Source: Eubacteriales Family XIII. Incertae Sedis bacterium
Lineage (GTDB): Bacteria > Bacillota > Clostridia > Peptostreptococcales > Anaerovoracaceae
Length of the DNA stretch: 18,962 bases
Assembly: GCA_031255695.1 (NCBI GenBank)
Contig: JAIRSA010000013.1
Location: 1-18,962 of the forward strand
Reading direction: 5' to 3'
The first letter of the stretch is position 1, and every line of letters starts with the position of its first letter. The position numbers and the translations under genes are program-made. The notes under the pieces were generated by a model that ran no database searches, was not told the DNA's origin, and worked only from the letters and a program-made list of their open reading frames with translations. Positions 1 through 6,894 of this stretch are shown piece by piece.

Positions 1-55
1 TCTGGCATTCCGCTATGGCCGCCTGGGCGTTCTGCGTCAATTTTTCTATATTCAT
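1..55 (-). CDS. clpB: ClpB disaggregase, N-terminal 18 codons only
   Basis: ClpB is the cytoplasmic AAA+ disaggregase that works with DnaK to rescue aggregated proteins after heat stress. Only the first 18 codons are in the window; the rest lies beyond the left edge. The translation begins MNIEKLTQNAQAAIAECQ, matching the start of the ClpB N-domain (MNxxKLTxxxQxAL/I). The ATG at 55-53 has a strong Shine-Dalgarno AAGGAGG at 68-62, which fixes the start. About 300 bp upstream is a perfect CIRCE operator, as expected for HrcA control, and the leader in between holds a 59-bp tandem repeat. Seen: start, ribosome site, operator. Inferred: identity, from a short peptide plus context. The main alternative is a related Clp ATPase such as ClpC, but ClpC N-termini read differently. 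Confidence 0.85.
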   Translation of the reverse strand, partial: MNIEKLTQNAQAAIAECQ

Positions 56-121
56 AAGCCGCCTCCTTTTACTGTTCTCATGCCGTCTGCTAGGCGCAAT
101 CCCATCGGGCGCGGGCGCCCC

Positions 122-281
122 AGGGCCGTGAAAGCCAGCGGCGCATCCGCCACGCGGGCGCCTCCGGGGCTTGAAGCCCCAGGGCCGTGAAAGCCAGCGG
201 CGCATCCGCCACGCGGGCGCCTCCGGGGCTTGAAGCCCCAGGGCCGTGAAGGCCAGCGGCGCATCCGCCACGCGGGCGCCC
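122..281 (-). repeat. 59-bp tandem repeat, about 2.7 copies, in the clpB leader
   Basis: Copies begin at 122, 181 and 240, with a 59-bp period. Copies 1 and 2 are identical; copy 3 has one change (aaagcc to aaggcc) and stops after about 41 bp. On the clpB sense strand each complete unit can form two hairpins. The first is GGGGCTT-C-AAGCCCC, a 7-bp palindrome. The second is GGCGC-CCGC-GTG-GCGG-AT-GCGCC, a 5-bp plus 4-bp stem with a triloop. The array lies between the CIRCE operator and the clpB ribosome site, so it should be transcribed as 5' leader RNA. No protein reading of it is convincing. Confidence 0.9.
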
Positions 282-359
282 TAGCTGCCGCCCGCCAGCC
301 CGATTGCAATATCGGCATAAAAACCAGTATGATCTATTGAAGGATAGGTACCACGAAAA

Positions 360-386
360 TTAGCACTCTAAACACGAGAGTGCTAA
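360..386. promoter_or_regulatory. CIRCE operator (HrcA binding site)
   Basis: A perfect CIRCE element: TTAGCACTC at 360-368, a 9-bp spacer, and GAGTGCTAA at 378-386. HrcA represses heat-shock genes through this inverted repeat. The nearest gene in the right direction is clpB on the minus strand. A weak minus-strand promoter can be drawn through the repeat itself (TTAGCA, 16 bp, GCTAAT), which would place HrcA on top of RNA polymerase, but neither box is strong. On the plus strand an extended -10, TGCTATATT (392-400), also lies beside it without a plus-strand gene to serve. Confidence 0.95.
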
Positions 387-444
387 TAATTTGCTATATT
401 CAATACCTACATGGGTGGTCCTCATGAAGCGGCGCTTATCCATA

Positions 445-1161
445 TCAATAGATTATATAGGCCCACAGAGAGAACATCCCGTAGTACAGCTGTCCGAGCA
501 GCGGGCTCATTATCCTCCCCGTTATCCCCAGCATTATCAGTACCATCAATATGGCGAAGCCGTAATTGTACAGCGTGTACCAAAAGTTGAAACGCCTCAG
601 CCTGAATATCTCCGTCACGATGTTGAAGCCATCGAGCGGCGGTATCGGCAACAGGTTGAATATCATGAGGCTCAGGTTGATCACCACTATGCCGCTCAGT
701 ATCGACAATAGCCATGGGTTGAGCCTGAATCCCATCAGCATGTTCAGCAGCACTGTCAGGCCGGAGAACAGGAATGCGACGATCAGGTTCGTGACGACGC
801 CCGCCGCACCCACGATTATGCTGTCGCGCCTTACATTTTTATAGTACTGCGGCGAGATCTGGACGGGCTTGCCCCACCCGAAGCCGATGAGCAGCAGCGA
901 TATCAGCCCTACTGGCTCCAGATGCCGGAGCGGGTTGATGGACAGGCGGCCCTGGCTCCTGGGCGTGGGGTCGCCGAGCATGTCTGAGGCCTTCGCATGG
1001 GCGAATTCGTGCAGGGTTATCCCTATAAGCAGCCCCGGTATCCGGAAAGCGAGCTCCGACAGCCATTTCAGCGGATCCGAAAAACTTCCGCCGCTTGTGG
1101 CATACACAGCCATAACTAGCAGCAATATGATCGATAACGGGTTTCTGAATAGATTTTTCAA
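445..1161 (-). CDS. M50-family (site-2 protease type) membrane metalloprotease
   Basis: A 238-aa polytopic membrane protein of the M50 zinc metalloprotease family (short SpoIVFB/YwhC-like branch), which cleaves substrates within or near the membrane. The zinc motif HEFAH is at residues 51-55 within a hydrophobic helix. The second family motif, NLLPIPPLDG, is at 169-178 and supplies the third metal ligand, D177. The family signature INPLRH follows the first helix pair at about 75-80. The first methionine is encoded by TTG at 1161-1159; AGGAGA nine bases upstream supports this start. A perfect -10 (TATAAT, 1192-1187) lies just upstream, so the gene is probably transcribed alone with a short leader. 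No anti-sigma factor or obvious substrate gene is adjacent, so its target cannot be inferred. Confidence 0.9.
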   Translation of the reverse strand: MKNLFRNPLSIILLLVMAVYATSGGSFSDPLKWLSELAFRIPGLLIGITLHEFAHAKASDMLGDPTPRSQGRLSINPLRHLEPVGLISLLLIGFGWGKPVQISPQYYKNVRRDSIIVGAAGVVTNLIVAFLFSGLTVLLNMLMGFRLNPWLLSILSGIVVINLSLMIFNLLPIPPLDGFNIVTEIFRLRRFNFWYTLYNYGFAILMVLIMLGITGRIMSPLLGQLYYGMFSLWAYIIY

Positions 1162-1186
1162 GTGTACTTCTCTCCTAACGGGGCGT

Positions 1187-1192
1187 ATTATA
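1187..1192 (-). promoter_or_regulatory. Putative -10 box for the M50 protease gene
   Basis: The minus strand reads TATAAT here, about 26 bp upstream of the TTG start and just ahead of the ribosome site. No convincing -35 hexamer lies 16-18 bp upstream, so this is a partial promoter call. Confidence 0.45.
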
Positions 1193-1204
1193 CTTTTATC
1201 CGAT

Positions 1205-1229
1205 TAAAAACGTGACATCTTTGCGGCTG
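1205..1229 (+). repeat. 25-bp dispersed motif, copy 1
   Basis: The motif is TAAAAACGTGACATCTT, one variable base, then GCGGCTG. The same sequence with one mismatch recurs at 14048-14024 on the minus strand. It lies between the DUF815 gene and the promoter of the M50 gene. Function unknown; see findings. Confidence 0.7.
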
Positions 1230-1313
1230 ATTCGCCCCTGCGTCATTGCAAAGCCTCGCCGAGCCTCCGGGTCCGCCTGCGTTTTGTGCCATGATTTTAT
1301 TTGAAGGGCAATA

Positions 1314-2828
1314 CTAGATATTTTTCCCTCTGCTAAACCAATTTATGAACTGCCTGGCGCCCCTGCCCGATCTGCCGTTCTGCCTGATCTCCCACTTCAT
1401 GGCCTCGCTCTCCAGCTCGGCGATGTCCGCGTTGAGGCCTTCCCTCTCGGCAATGCCCTTCACTATATCCAGGTACTCATATTTGTCAGGGGAGCTGAAT
1501 ACGACTGTAAGGCCGAACCTGTCCGCCAACGAGCGTTTTTCCTGCAGGGAGTCATTGATATGTATATCCTCGCCTCCCTCGCGGTCGCGCCACACCTCTT
1601 TTATGATATTGCGGCGGTTCGATGTAACGCATACAAGGACATTCTCAGGCTGCGGGCGTACGCCGCCCTCCAGGGCTGACTTGAATGACTTATAGCCCGT
1701 TTCGTTTTCTTCAAACGACAAATCGTCAATAAAGATTATAAACCTCAGCCCGCGTGCGGCAAGCGCCTCCATAATAGCGGGGATCGCGGCGATCTCTTCC
1801 TTGGGCACGGACACCAGCCGGAGCTTGCGCGGGGCGAACATGTTGAGCAGCGCCTTGACGCTCGATGACTTGCCGGTGCCCCTGTCCCCATAGAGGAGCA
1901 TGTTCAGGCCCAGCCGCCCTTCGGTGAAGAACTTGACGTTTTCGATGATCCTGCCCTTCTGGATCCCGTACCCGATGAGGTCGTCGAAGGTGATCGGATC
2001 GGGGCTTTCCACGCCGACAAGCCTGCCGTCCCAATAGAACGCGTCATACCTTTCGAACAGGCCGCCGCCTTCGTCTCTGTAATATTTTTCCAGCATTTCG
2101 GCGCTATCCCTGTCGCTGTGCCGGAGCATGGCACGATGTACAGCCTCACGCTTCGATTCGAGGCTGCGGCGCCCCGGCGCGGCCGCGCGGCTGCGCGGCG
2201 TGGCGCCTGGCGTCCCGTCCTGTCGGCTGGCGGCCCCGCCTGGGCTTAGCTCCATGGCTGCAACGCAAAAAGCGCCGTCGTCCGCCGACGCCGCCATCTT
2301 CCCCCAGCCTATCCCGTATATCGCTTTCAGCACGCCCGCTTCACGCTCCACAAGGCCGCCGAAACGGGCGAGGGCGCTTGCGCCCTTCTCCGCCGCAAGG
2401 CTGAAGGCGTTTTCGCTTTCAGCGATCAGGCGGCACACATGATGCTGCCAGAATGTATGCGCGGCGGCCGGGCCGCCTGGCGCGGTCTCCTGCCCCTCAG
2501 AATCTGGCGCAGCCTCCGCCGCGCCCGTGGGGCCTGGCGCAGACGCGCCCCCCGCTGCCTGCCCCGCAAAGCCTTGCACGACCTCCTGCCCCGCAAAGCC
2601 TGGCGCGGCGGCCGCATTGCCGTATTCCGACATCAGCGCGCGCTGCACCTCATAATAATCCTCGCGCAACGCCCCGTCGAACGGCGCCGCGCCGATGCCA
2701 TCGCAGGCGCGGCAAAGCCTGACGGCCTTTCTGACCAAGGCGTCATCCCTTATATTGTCAAAAAAGATCAGTTTCTCTGGAAACAGTCCATTCATAAGCT
2801 TTGTCACTGCGCGGCACATGGCCGGCAT
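1314..2828 (-). CDS. DUF815-family AAA+ ATPase with low-complexity insertions
   Basis: A 504-aa cytoplasmic P-loop ATPase of the DUF815 family, whose physiological role is not established. The AAA+ core is at about 275-500: Walker A GDRGTGKSS at 314-322, Walker B FIIFIDD at 363-369, a sensor-1-like TSN at 402-404 and an arginine-finger-like LADRFG at 434-439. The N-terminal half carries two Ala/Gly/Pro-rich stretches, about 72-123 and 195-221. The first contains the in-frame repeat GFAGQ-x4 twice, encoded by a 17-bp DNA repeat at 2558-2574 and 2585-2601. The ATG at 2828 overlaps the glyA stop as TGATG and has no Shine-Dalgarno, so translation is probably coupled to glyA. A TTG one codon upstream and internal ATGs at codons 4 and 12 are less likely starts. 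Confidence 0.85.
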   Translation of the reverse strand: MPAMCRAVTKLMNGLFPEKLIFFDNIRDDALVRKAVRLCRACDGIGAAPFDGALREDYYEVQRALMSEYGNAAAAPGFAGQEVVQGFAGQAAGGASAPGPTGAAEAAPDSEGQETAPGGPAAAHTFWQHHVCRLIAESENAFSLAAEKGASALARFGGLVEREAGVLKAIYGIGWGKMAASADDGAFCVAAMELSPGGAASRQDGTPGATPRSRAAAPGRRSLESKREAVHRAMLRHSDRDSAEMLEKYYRDEGGGLFERYDAFYWDGRLVGVESPDPITFDDLIGYGIQKGRIIENVKFFTEGRLGLNMLLYGDRGTGKSSSVKALLNMFAPRKLRLVSVPKEEIAAIPAIMEALAARGLRFIIFIDDLSFEENETGYKSFKSALEGGVRPQPENVLVCVTSNRRNIIKEVWRDREGGEDIHINDSLQEKRSLADRFGLTVVFSSPDKYEYLDIVKGIAEREGLNADIAELESEAMKWEIRQNGRSGRGARQFINWFSRGKNI

Positions 2829-4093
2829 CAATCCAGATCGAAAGTCTGCTTTATCTTATACAGCGGGTGCGCCTCGCACAGGCCTCGCACTATCTCCCTC
2901 GCCCGCGCGGCATATGCCTCGTCGCCCGGATGGTCGAGCACCATGGCGATCGCCTCCGCCGTGCTGACTATCTCCGCCTCGCCGAAACCGCGGGTCGTAA
3001 GCGCCGGGGTCCCAAGCCTTATGCCGCTCGTGACGTTCGGCCCGTTCGGATCGTTGAGCACGGTGTTCTTGTTCGTGGTAATATTGGCGGCGTCGAGATA
3101 GGCCTCGGCCTCCTTGCCCGTAATGCCGCTGCCGATGAAATTCATGAGCACCAGGTGGTTGTCTGTCCCGTTGGACACGAGCCTGAAGCCCCTCTTCATC
3201 AGCTCGTCCGCCAAAACCTTGGCGTTGCTCGCCACCCTGGCCTGGTATTCCTTGAAGCCGGGCTGGGCGGCCTCCTTGAAGCAAACGGCCTTCCCCGCGA
3301 TTATATGCATGAGCGGGCCGCCCTGCATGCCTGGGAACACGCCCTTGTTCAGCTTTTTCGCGAACTCCTCCTTGGCGAAGATGACCCCGCCGCGCGGGCC
3401 GCGCAGCGTCTTGTGCGTCGTCGAAGTCACGACATGCGCGTGCTTCACTGGGTTGGGGTGCTGCCCCCCGGCGACAAGCCCTGCGAAATGCGCCATGTCC
3501 ACCATGAGCAGCGCACCCACCTCGTCGGCGATCTCGCGGAATTTGTCCGCCTCTATGACCCTCGGATAGGCGCTCGCGCCCGCCACTATGAGCTTGGGCT
3601 TGCATTCATGCGCTATCCTCAGGACCTCTTCATAATTTATCTTCTCGTCCTGCTCGTCGATGCCGTACGCGGCAAAGTTGAAATACTTCCCCGACATATT
3701 GGCCTTACTGCCGTGCGTCAGATGCCCCCCGTTGGAGAGATCCATGCCGAGTATGGTGTCGCCCTGGTTCAGCAGCGCGTAGTAGACGACCAGGTTGGCG
3801 CTGGATCCGGAGTGCGGCTGGACGTTCGCGTACTCCGCCCCGAAGAGCTCTTTGCCGCGCTCGATCGCCAAGGCCTCGACCTCATCAACGTGTTCGCAGC
3901 CGCCATAATAGCGGCTGCCCGGATAGCCCTCGGCATACTTGTTCGTCAAAGCGCTGCCGCAGGCCTCCATCACGGCAGGGCTGGCGAAATTCTCCGAAGC
4001 GATCATCTCAAGTTTATGTTCCTGGCGGTTCATCTCCCGCTTGATCATCGCGCTTATGTCAGGGTCGATATTGTCCATATGGTTAAAATACAT
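2828..4093 (-). CDS. glyA: Serine hydroxymethyltransferase
   Basis: A PLP-dependent cytoplasmic enzyme that interconverts serine and glycine with transfer of a one-carbon unit to or from tetrahydrofolate. The 421-aa length is normal for bacterial SHMT. The PLP lysine is K228 in STTHKTLRGPRGG. Other conserved blocks are EMIASENFASPAV near 29-41, NKYAEGYPGSRYYGG at 51-65, PHSGSSAN at 93-100 and VDMAHFAGLVAGG at 198-210. The ATG at 4093-4091 has AAGGAG six bases upstream. It follows the CYTH gene after a 49-bp gap and ends in a TGATG overlap with the DUF815 gene, so the three probably form one operon. No glycine or folate riboswitch was recognised upstream. Confidence 0.98.
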   Translation of the reverse strand: MYFNHMDNIDPDISAMIKREMNRQEHKLEMIASENFASPAVMEACGSALTNKYAEGYPGSRYYGGCEHVDEVEALAIERGKELFGAEYANVQPHSGSSANLVVYYALLNQGDTILGMDLSNGGHLTHGSKANMSGKYFNFAAYGIDEQDEKINYEEVLRIAHECKPKLIVAGASAYPRVIEADKFREIADEVGALLMVDMAHFAGLVAGGQHPNPVKHAHVVTSTTHKTLRGPRGGVIFAKEEFAKKLNKGVFPGMQGGPLMHIIAGKAVCFKEAAQPGFKEYQARVASNAKVLADELMKRGFRLVSNGTDNHLVLMNFIGSGITGKEAEAYLDAANITTNKNTVLNDPNGPNVTSGIRLGTPALTTRGFGEAEIVSTAEAIAMVLDHPGDEAYAARAREIVRGLCEAHPLYKIKQTFDLD

Positions 4094-4142
4094 ATCATTC
4101 TCCTTCGCTTGTCCGGCTTGCAGTATACTGTACCGTGCGCCA

Positions 4143-4769
4143 TTACGCGCCGCGCAGCAGCTTCAGGCCGCGCGCGTACTTCGTCTCAGTCTCCATCTCA
4201 AGCTGGTATTTGCTGGCTATGATGCCCCCCAGCTTTATCAGTTCGTCCTGCTCCCCCGAAAACAGCTCTATCTCCAGTTCCTGTATCTGCCTCTCGCCGC
4301 AGTCCGTGATTATCTTGCCGTCGTCCAGCGCGATCTCGCATATGGCGACGCCCGTATCCACGCGCAGGCGGTTGCGGAGGAATTTCATCTCCAGGATGCT
4401 CTCAAGCGGCCTGCCGTTCAGCAGCTCCAGCACGTCCTTGCCTACCTCGCTCTCCCTGAAAAGCTGTGGGTCCGGCTTCATAAAGCATGTAGGGTCGTCA
4501 GTCGGCACATTTATCTCTTCCCGCACATGAAGGCCTCCCGACCTTGAATCATTCCATTTCAGCGAGGCGATGATCCGGGCGCCCTCCATCCTGACACGCA
4601 GGGCGATGTCGTTCTTGGACAGGACCCCGTCCTCAGTGTCAAAATACGCCGCCTTCATGAATACCTGCTCCCTTGTGCCCTTCTCTTCGATTCCCGCAAT
4701 ATATTCATCGGCGAGGATCGCTGCAGCGAGGCCCTTGCTGTTCAGCTTATACTTGAGTTCTACTTCCAA
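4143..4769 (-). CDS. CYTH-domain phosphohydrolase-like protein
   Basis: A 208-aa CYTH protein. The family (class IV adenylate cyclases, thiamine and inorganic triphosphatases) folds into a tunnel that binds triphosphates with divalent metal. The signature ExExK is at the very start (E2, E4, K6), followed by YFDT at 42-45, LRVR at 57-60, an LKW strand at 70-72, the basic segment EMKFLRNRLRV at 127-137, and a C-terminal ELEIEL at 164-169. A short tripolyphosphatase or triphosphatase is more likely than a cyclase, but the substrate cannot be read from sequence. I chose the TTG at 4769-4767 because AAGGA lies seven bases upstream and the family normally starts with ExExK. An ATG at 4865 would add 32 residues unlike the family. 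First gene of the glyA operon. Confidence 0.85.
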   Translation of the reverse strand: MEVELKYKLNSKGLAAAILADEYIAGIEEKGTREQVFMKAAYFDTEDGVLSKNDIALRVRMEGARIIASLKWNDSRSGGLHVREEINVPTDDPTCFMKPDPQLFRESEVGKDVLELLNGRPLESILEMKFLRNRLRVDTGVAICEIALDDGKIITDCGERQIQELEIELFSGEQDELIKLGGIIASKYQLEMETETKYARGLKLLRGA

Positions 4770-4956
4770 AGTCAATTCCTTTTCATCCGCGATCAGAAGC
4801 ACCGCCCATGGTGTCAACCCTGGCGATGCGCCGCTCCCTATTAATACTATCTGCCCACATAACAAGCCACATGCATCCCGTCATAAAAATGCACGGCGGG
4901 TCTGTGCAACCATCCACTGCCCACATGTCCGTACGTCAAATCCCGTCCATGAAAGC

Positions 4957-4985
4957 CTGGCAGATTGTCACATGGCACTTATAAT
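4957..4985 (+). promoter_or_regulatory. Putative plus-strand promoter reading into a structured intergenic element
   Basis: CTGGCA at 4957-4962, a 17-bp spacer, and a perfect TATAAT at 4980-4985. No plus-strand gene follows; the first thing transcribed would be the foldable element at 5055-5144. The -10 overlaps the minus-strand promoter at 4986-5014 almost back-to-back. Confidence 0.4.
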
Positions 4986-5014
4986 ATTCTAACATAGGGC
5001 ATTATTGATTGCAA
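4986..5014 (-). promoter_or_regulatory. Putative sigma-A promoter for CYTH-glyA-DUF815
   Basis: On the minus strand: TTGCAA at 5014-5009, a 17-bp spacer, and TAGAAT at 4991-4986. This predicts transcription starting near 4979, about 210 nt upstream of the CYTH start. I looked for a riboswitch in that leader and did not recognise one. Confidence 0.5.
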
Positions 5015-5054
5015 CAGTTGATTTTCTCAAGTTTTTTTGCGCGCACCCATCTAC

Positions 5055-5144
5055 GCACCTATCCCCGGTTGCGCCCCTACGCAACCGGATGGAAGGTGCT
5101 ACTCGAAAGTCCCCCACGCTTCAGCGTGGCTGGGACTTACCGAG
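5055..5144. other. Highly foldable intergenic element, possible structured RNA
   Basis: Two long nested stems in the roughly 490-bp gap between the CYTH and gabT genes. Arm 1: GCACCT (5055-5060) pairs with AGGTGC (5094-5099), enclosing the perfect 9-bp stem CCGGTTGCG (5065-5073) with CGCAACCGG (5080-5088) and a 6-nt loop. Arm 2: CTCG (5102-5105) with CGAG (5141-5144), AAGTCC (5107-5112) with GGACTT (5133-5138), and CCACGC (5114-5119) with GCGTGG (5124-5129), closed by the loop TTCA. It folds on either strand. It did not match any riboswitch, ribozyme, 6S, SRP, RNase P or T-box consensus that I know. An end fragment of an IS200/IS605-type element is another possibility, but no transposase or TnpB is near. 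Confidence 0.5.
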
Positions 5145-5190
5145 AAGCCCTCTGCAAACGGCTGGAAAGTTCCGGCGTGGCCATGCACAT

Positions 5191-5221
5191 TAAAAAAGGG
5201 GGCCGTGCGTGGACAGCCCCC
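5191..5221 (-). terminator. Intrinsic terminator of gabT
   Basis: On the minus strand, GGGGGCTGT pairs with ACGGCCCCC (nine pairs including one T-G), with the 5-nt loop CCACG, followed directly by TTTTTT. It lies 35 bp past the gabT stop and should separate gabT from the CYTH-glyA operon. Confidence 0.9.
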
Positions 5222-5255
5222 TTCGTATCGCCTGTCAGCCTATTGGCCTGCTAGC

Positions 5256-6617
5256 CTATTTGGCCTTCTTGATGCATATCTCGATTGCCTTTTCGAATAT
5301 GTCAAGCCCCGCGTCCAGCTGCGCGTCCGTCACGCAGAGCGGGCAGAGGAACCTGATGGCATTGCCATAGGTGCCGGCGCTTTCGAGCACCAGGCCCATC
5401 TTGCAGGCTTCCGTCACGATATTGTTGACGAGATCCGTGAATGGCTCCTTGCCGTCCTTGGTCTTCACGAACTCTATGCCCATCATGGCGCCAGTGCCGC
5501 GCACGTCGCCGATCACGTCGAACTTGCCGGCCCACTGCTTGAAGCGCGCCATGCATTTCTCTGCGATCTTGAGCGCCTTGCCGGGATAGTCGTCGCGCTG
5601 CATGACCTCGATCACCTTCAGCGCGGCCGCGCACGCGACGGCATTGCCGCAGTATGTGCCGCCTATGGTGCCGCCGGGCGTGTTGTCAAAGATCTCCTTG
5701 CGCGCCACCACGCCGCTGATCGGCATGCCGCCCGCGATCGACTTCGCGATGGTCATCACGTCAGGGGCGCAGCCCGCTTCTTTGTAGTACTCCGACGCGA
5801 ACATCCTGCCCGACCTCGCAAAGCCCGTCTGGACTTCGTCTGTTATCATGAGTATGCCGTGCTTGTCGCAGATGGCCCTTACTGCCTTCACCCACTCGAT
5901 CGGCGCAGGTATGAAGCCGCCTTCGCCCTGGACCGGCTCGAACACGATGGCCGCCACGTACTGTGCGGGCGAAGCGTCGATAAACACGTCCTCAAGCTTC
6001 TTGATGTAGTAATTTACAGCATCGGCCTCGCTCATGCCTGCGGGCCTCCTGTAGACGTACGGGAATTCGGCCCTGTAGATGCCGTCCGGGAAGGGGCCCA
6101 TGCCTACGGCGTAGGCTTTCTTGGCTGTCATGGTCATGGTCAGCGCCGTCCTTCCGTGGAAAGCGCCAGAGAAGACGATGATGTTCGGCCTGCCGGTGAA
6201 GCCGCGCGCTATCTTGACGGCGTTTTCGTTCGCTTCGGCGCCGCTGTTCGCAAGCATCGTGTTCTTTTCGTCGCCCTTCACAGGGGCGATCTTGTTGATG
6301 GCCTCGGCAAGATCAAGATATCCCTCATGCGTGGTGATGTTCATCATGGCGTGGAAAAATTTCTCCGACTGCGCCTTGACGGCCTCGACCAGCTCAGGAT
6401 GGCTGTAGCCGATGTTGAGCACGCCTACTCCCCCAACCCAGTCCAGGAATATATTGCCGTCAACATCTTCGAACATGGCGCCCTCGCCCCGCTTGATGAC
6501 CAGCGGGTACGCCGACTTGATCGGGGAGGGCATCACCCTCGCCCTTTTTTCCAGGACCGCTTTCGCCTTGGCCCCTGGCAACTCTGTAACAACCTTTGGC
6601 AACGAATCTCTTAGCAT
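5256..6617 (-). CDS. gabT: 4-aminobutyrate aminotransferase (class III)
   Basis: A 453-aa PLP-dependent class III aminotransferase. GabT moves the amino group of 4-aminobutyrate to 2-oxoglutarate, giving succinate semialdehyde and glutamate. The PLP lysine is K292 in TIAKSIAGGMPISG. D260 of ITDEVQTGFARSGRMFA contacts the pyridine nitrogen. NSGAEAN (124-130) and FHGRT (153-157) shape the phosphate pocket. Related omega-amino acids such as 5-aminovalerate are possible substrates. The ATG at 6617-6615 has AAGGAGGAG ideally spaced; an upstream in-frame ATG at 6683 lacks a ribosome site. Its upstream neighbour on the same strand is a sigma-54 activator, its likely regulator, and it ends at its own terminator. 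I could not find a -24/-12 promoter in front of it. Confidence 0.92.
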   Translation of the reverse strand: MLRDSLPKVVTELPGAKAKAVLEKRARVMPSPIKSAYPLVIKRGEGAMFEDVDGNIFLDWVGGVGVLNIGYSHPELVEAVKAQSEKFFHAMMNITTHEGYLDLAEAINKIAPVKGDEKNTMLANSGAEANENAVKIARGFTGRPNIIVFSGAFHGRTALTMTMTAKKAYAVGMGPFPDGIYRAEFPYVYRRPAGMSEADAVNYYIKKLEDVFIDASPAQYVAAIVFEPVQGEGGFIPAPIEWVKAVRAICDKHGILMITDEVQTGFARSGRMFASEYYKEAGCAPDVMTIAKSIAGGMPISGVVARKEIFDNTPGGTIGGTYCGNAVACAAALKVIEVMQRDDYPGKALKIAEKCMARFKQWAGKFDVIGDVRGTGAMMGIEFVKTKDGKEPFTDLVNNIVTEACKMGLVLESAGTYGNAIRFLCPLCVTDAQLDAGLDIFEKAIEICIKKAK

Positions 6618-6723
6618 TTTCTCTCCTCCTTGCAGGAAACACTGATCCGCGTTAATACCCTTTTGTGAGGCGGCGCTGGGCAATGGCGCCGCAGGCCGTA
6701 AAGCGAATCAACAGATACTGTTT

Positions 6724-6770
6724 TCCGCTGTGCGCCCGGCAACCCTTCCATGGCGGGGCATTACAGCGGA
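6724..6770. promoter_or_regulatory. Inverted repeat upstream of gabT, candidate activator site
   Basis: TCCGCTGT at 6724-6731 and its complement ACAGCGGA at 6763-6770, separated by 31 bp, lie about 107-153 bp upstream of the gabT start. The distance suits an upstream activating site for the neighbouring Fis-type regulator. No sigma-54 promoter was recognised below it, so the call is tentative. Confidence 0.25.
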
Positions 6771-6894
6771 TAATATAGCTTCTATGAAACCGCGCGGGGC
6801 GCGGGAAAGTTCCCCGAAACCCCTGACGCAGGCTGCGCCCGCGCCGCGTTGTTCCCCAATCGTCTTGTTTGCTGGGTGCAGTACGCGCGCCCCG

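Noticed and set aside
122..281. CRISPR array
   Set aside because: The repeats are directly adjacent with no unique spacers between them.
2801..4222. Open frame of 473 codons on the plus strand
   Set aside because: It runs antisense to glyA, which has complete family motifs and a strong ribosome site. Long antisense frames are expected in GC-rich coding DNA.
4770..4979. Riboswitch in the CYTH-glyA leader
   Set aside because: I compared it by eye with glycine, tetrahydrofolate and SAM consensus cores and found no match. A covariance-model search would be decisive.
5037..6614. Open frame of 525 codons on the plus strand
   Set aside because: It starts in the foldable element and then mirrors gabT; its translation resembles no family.
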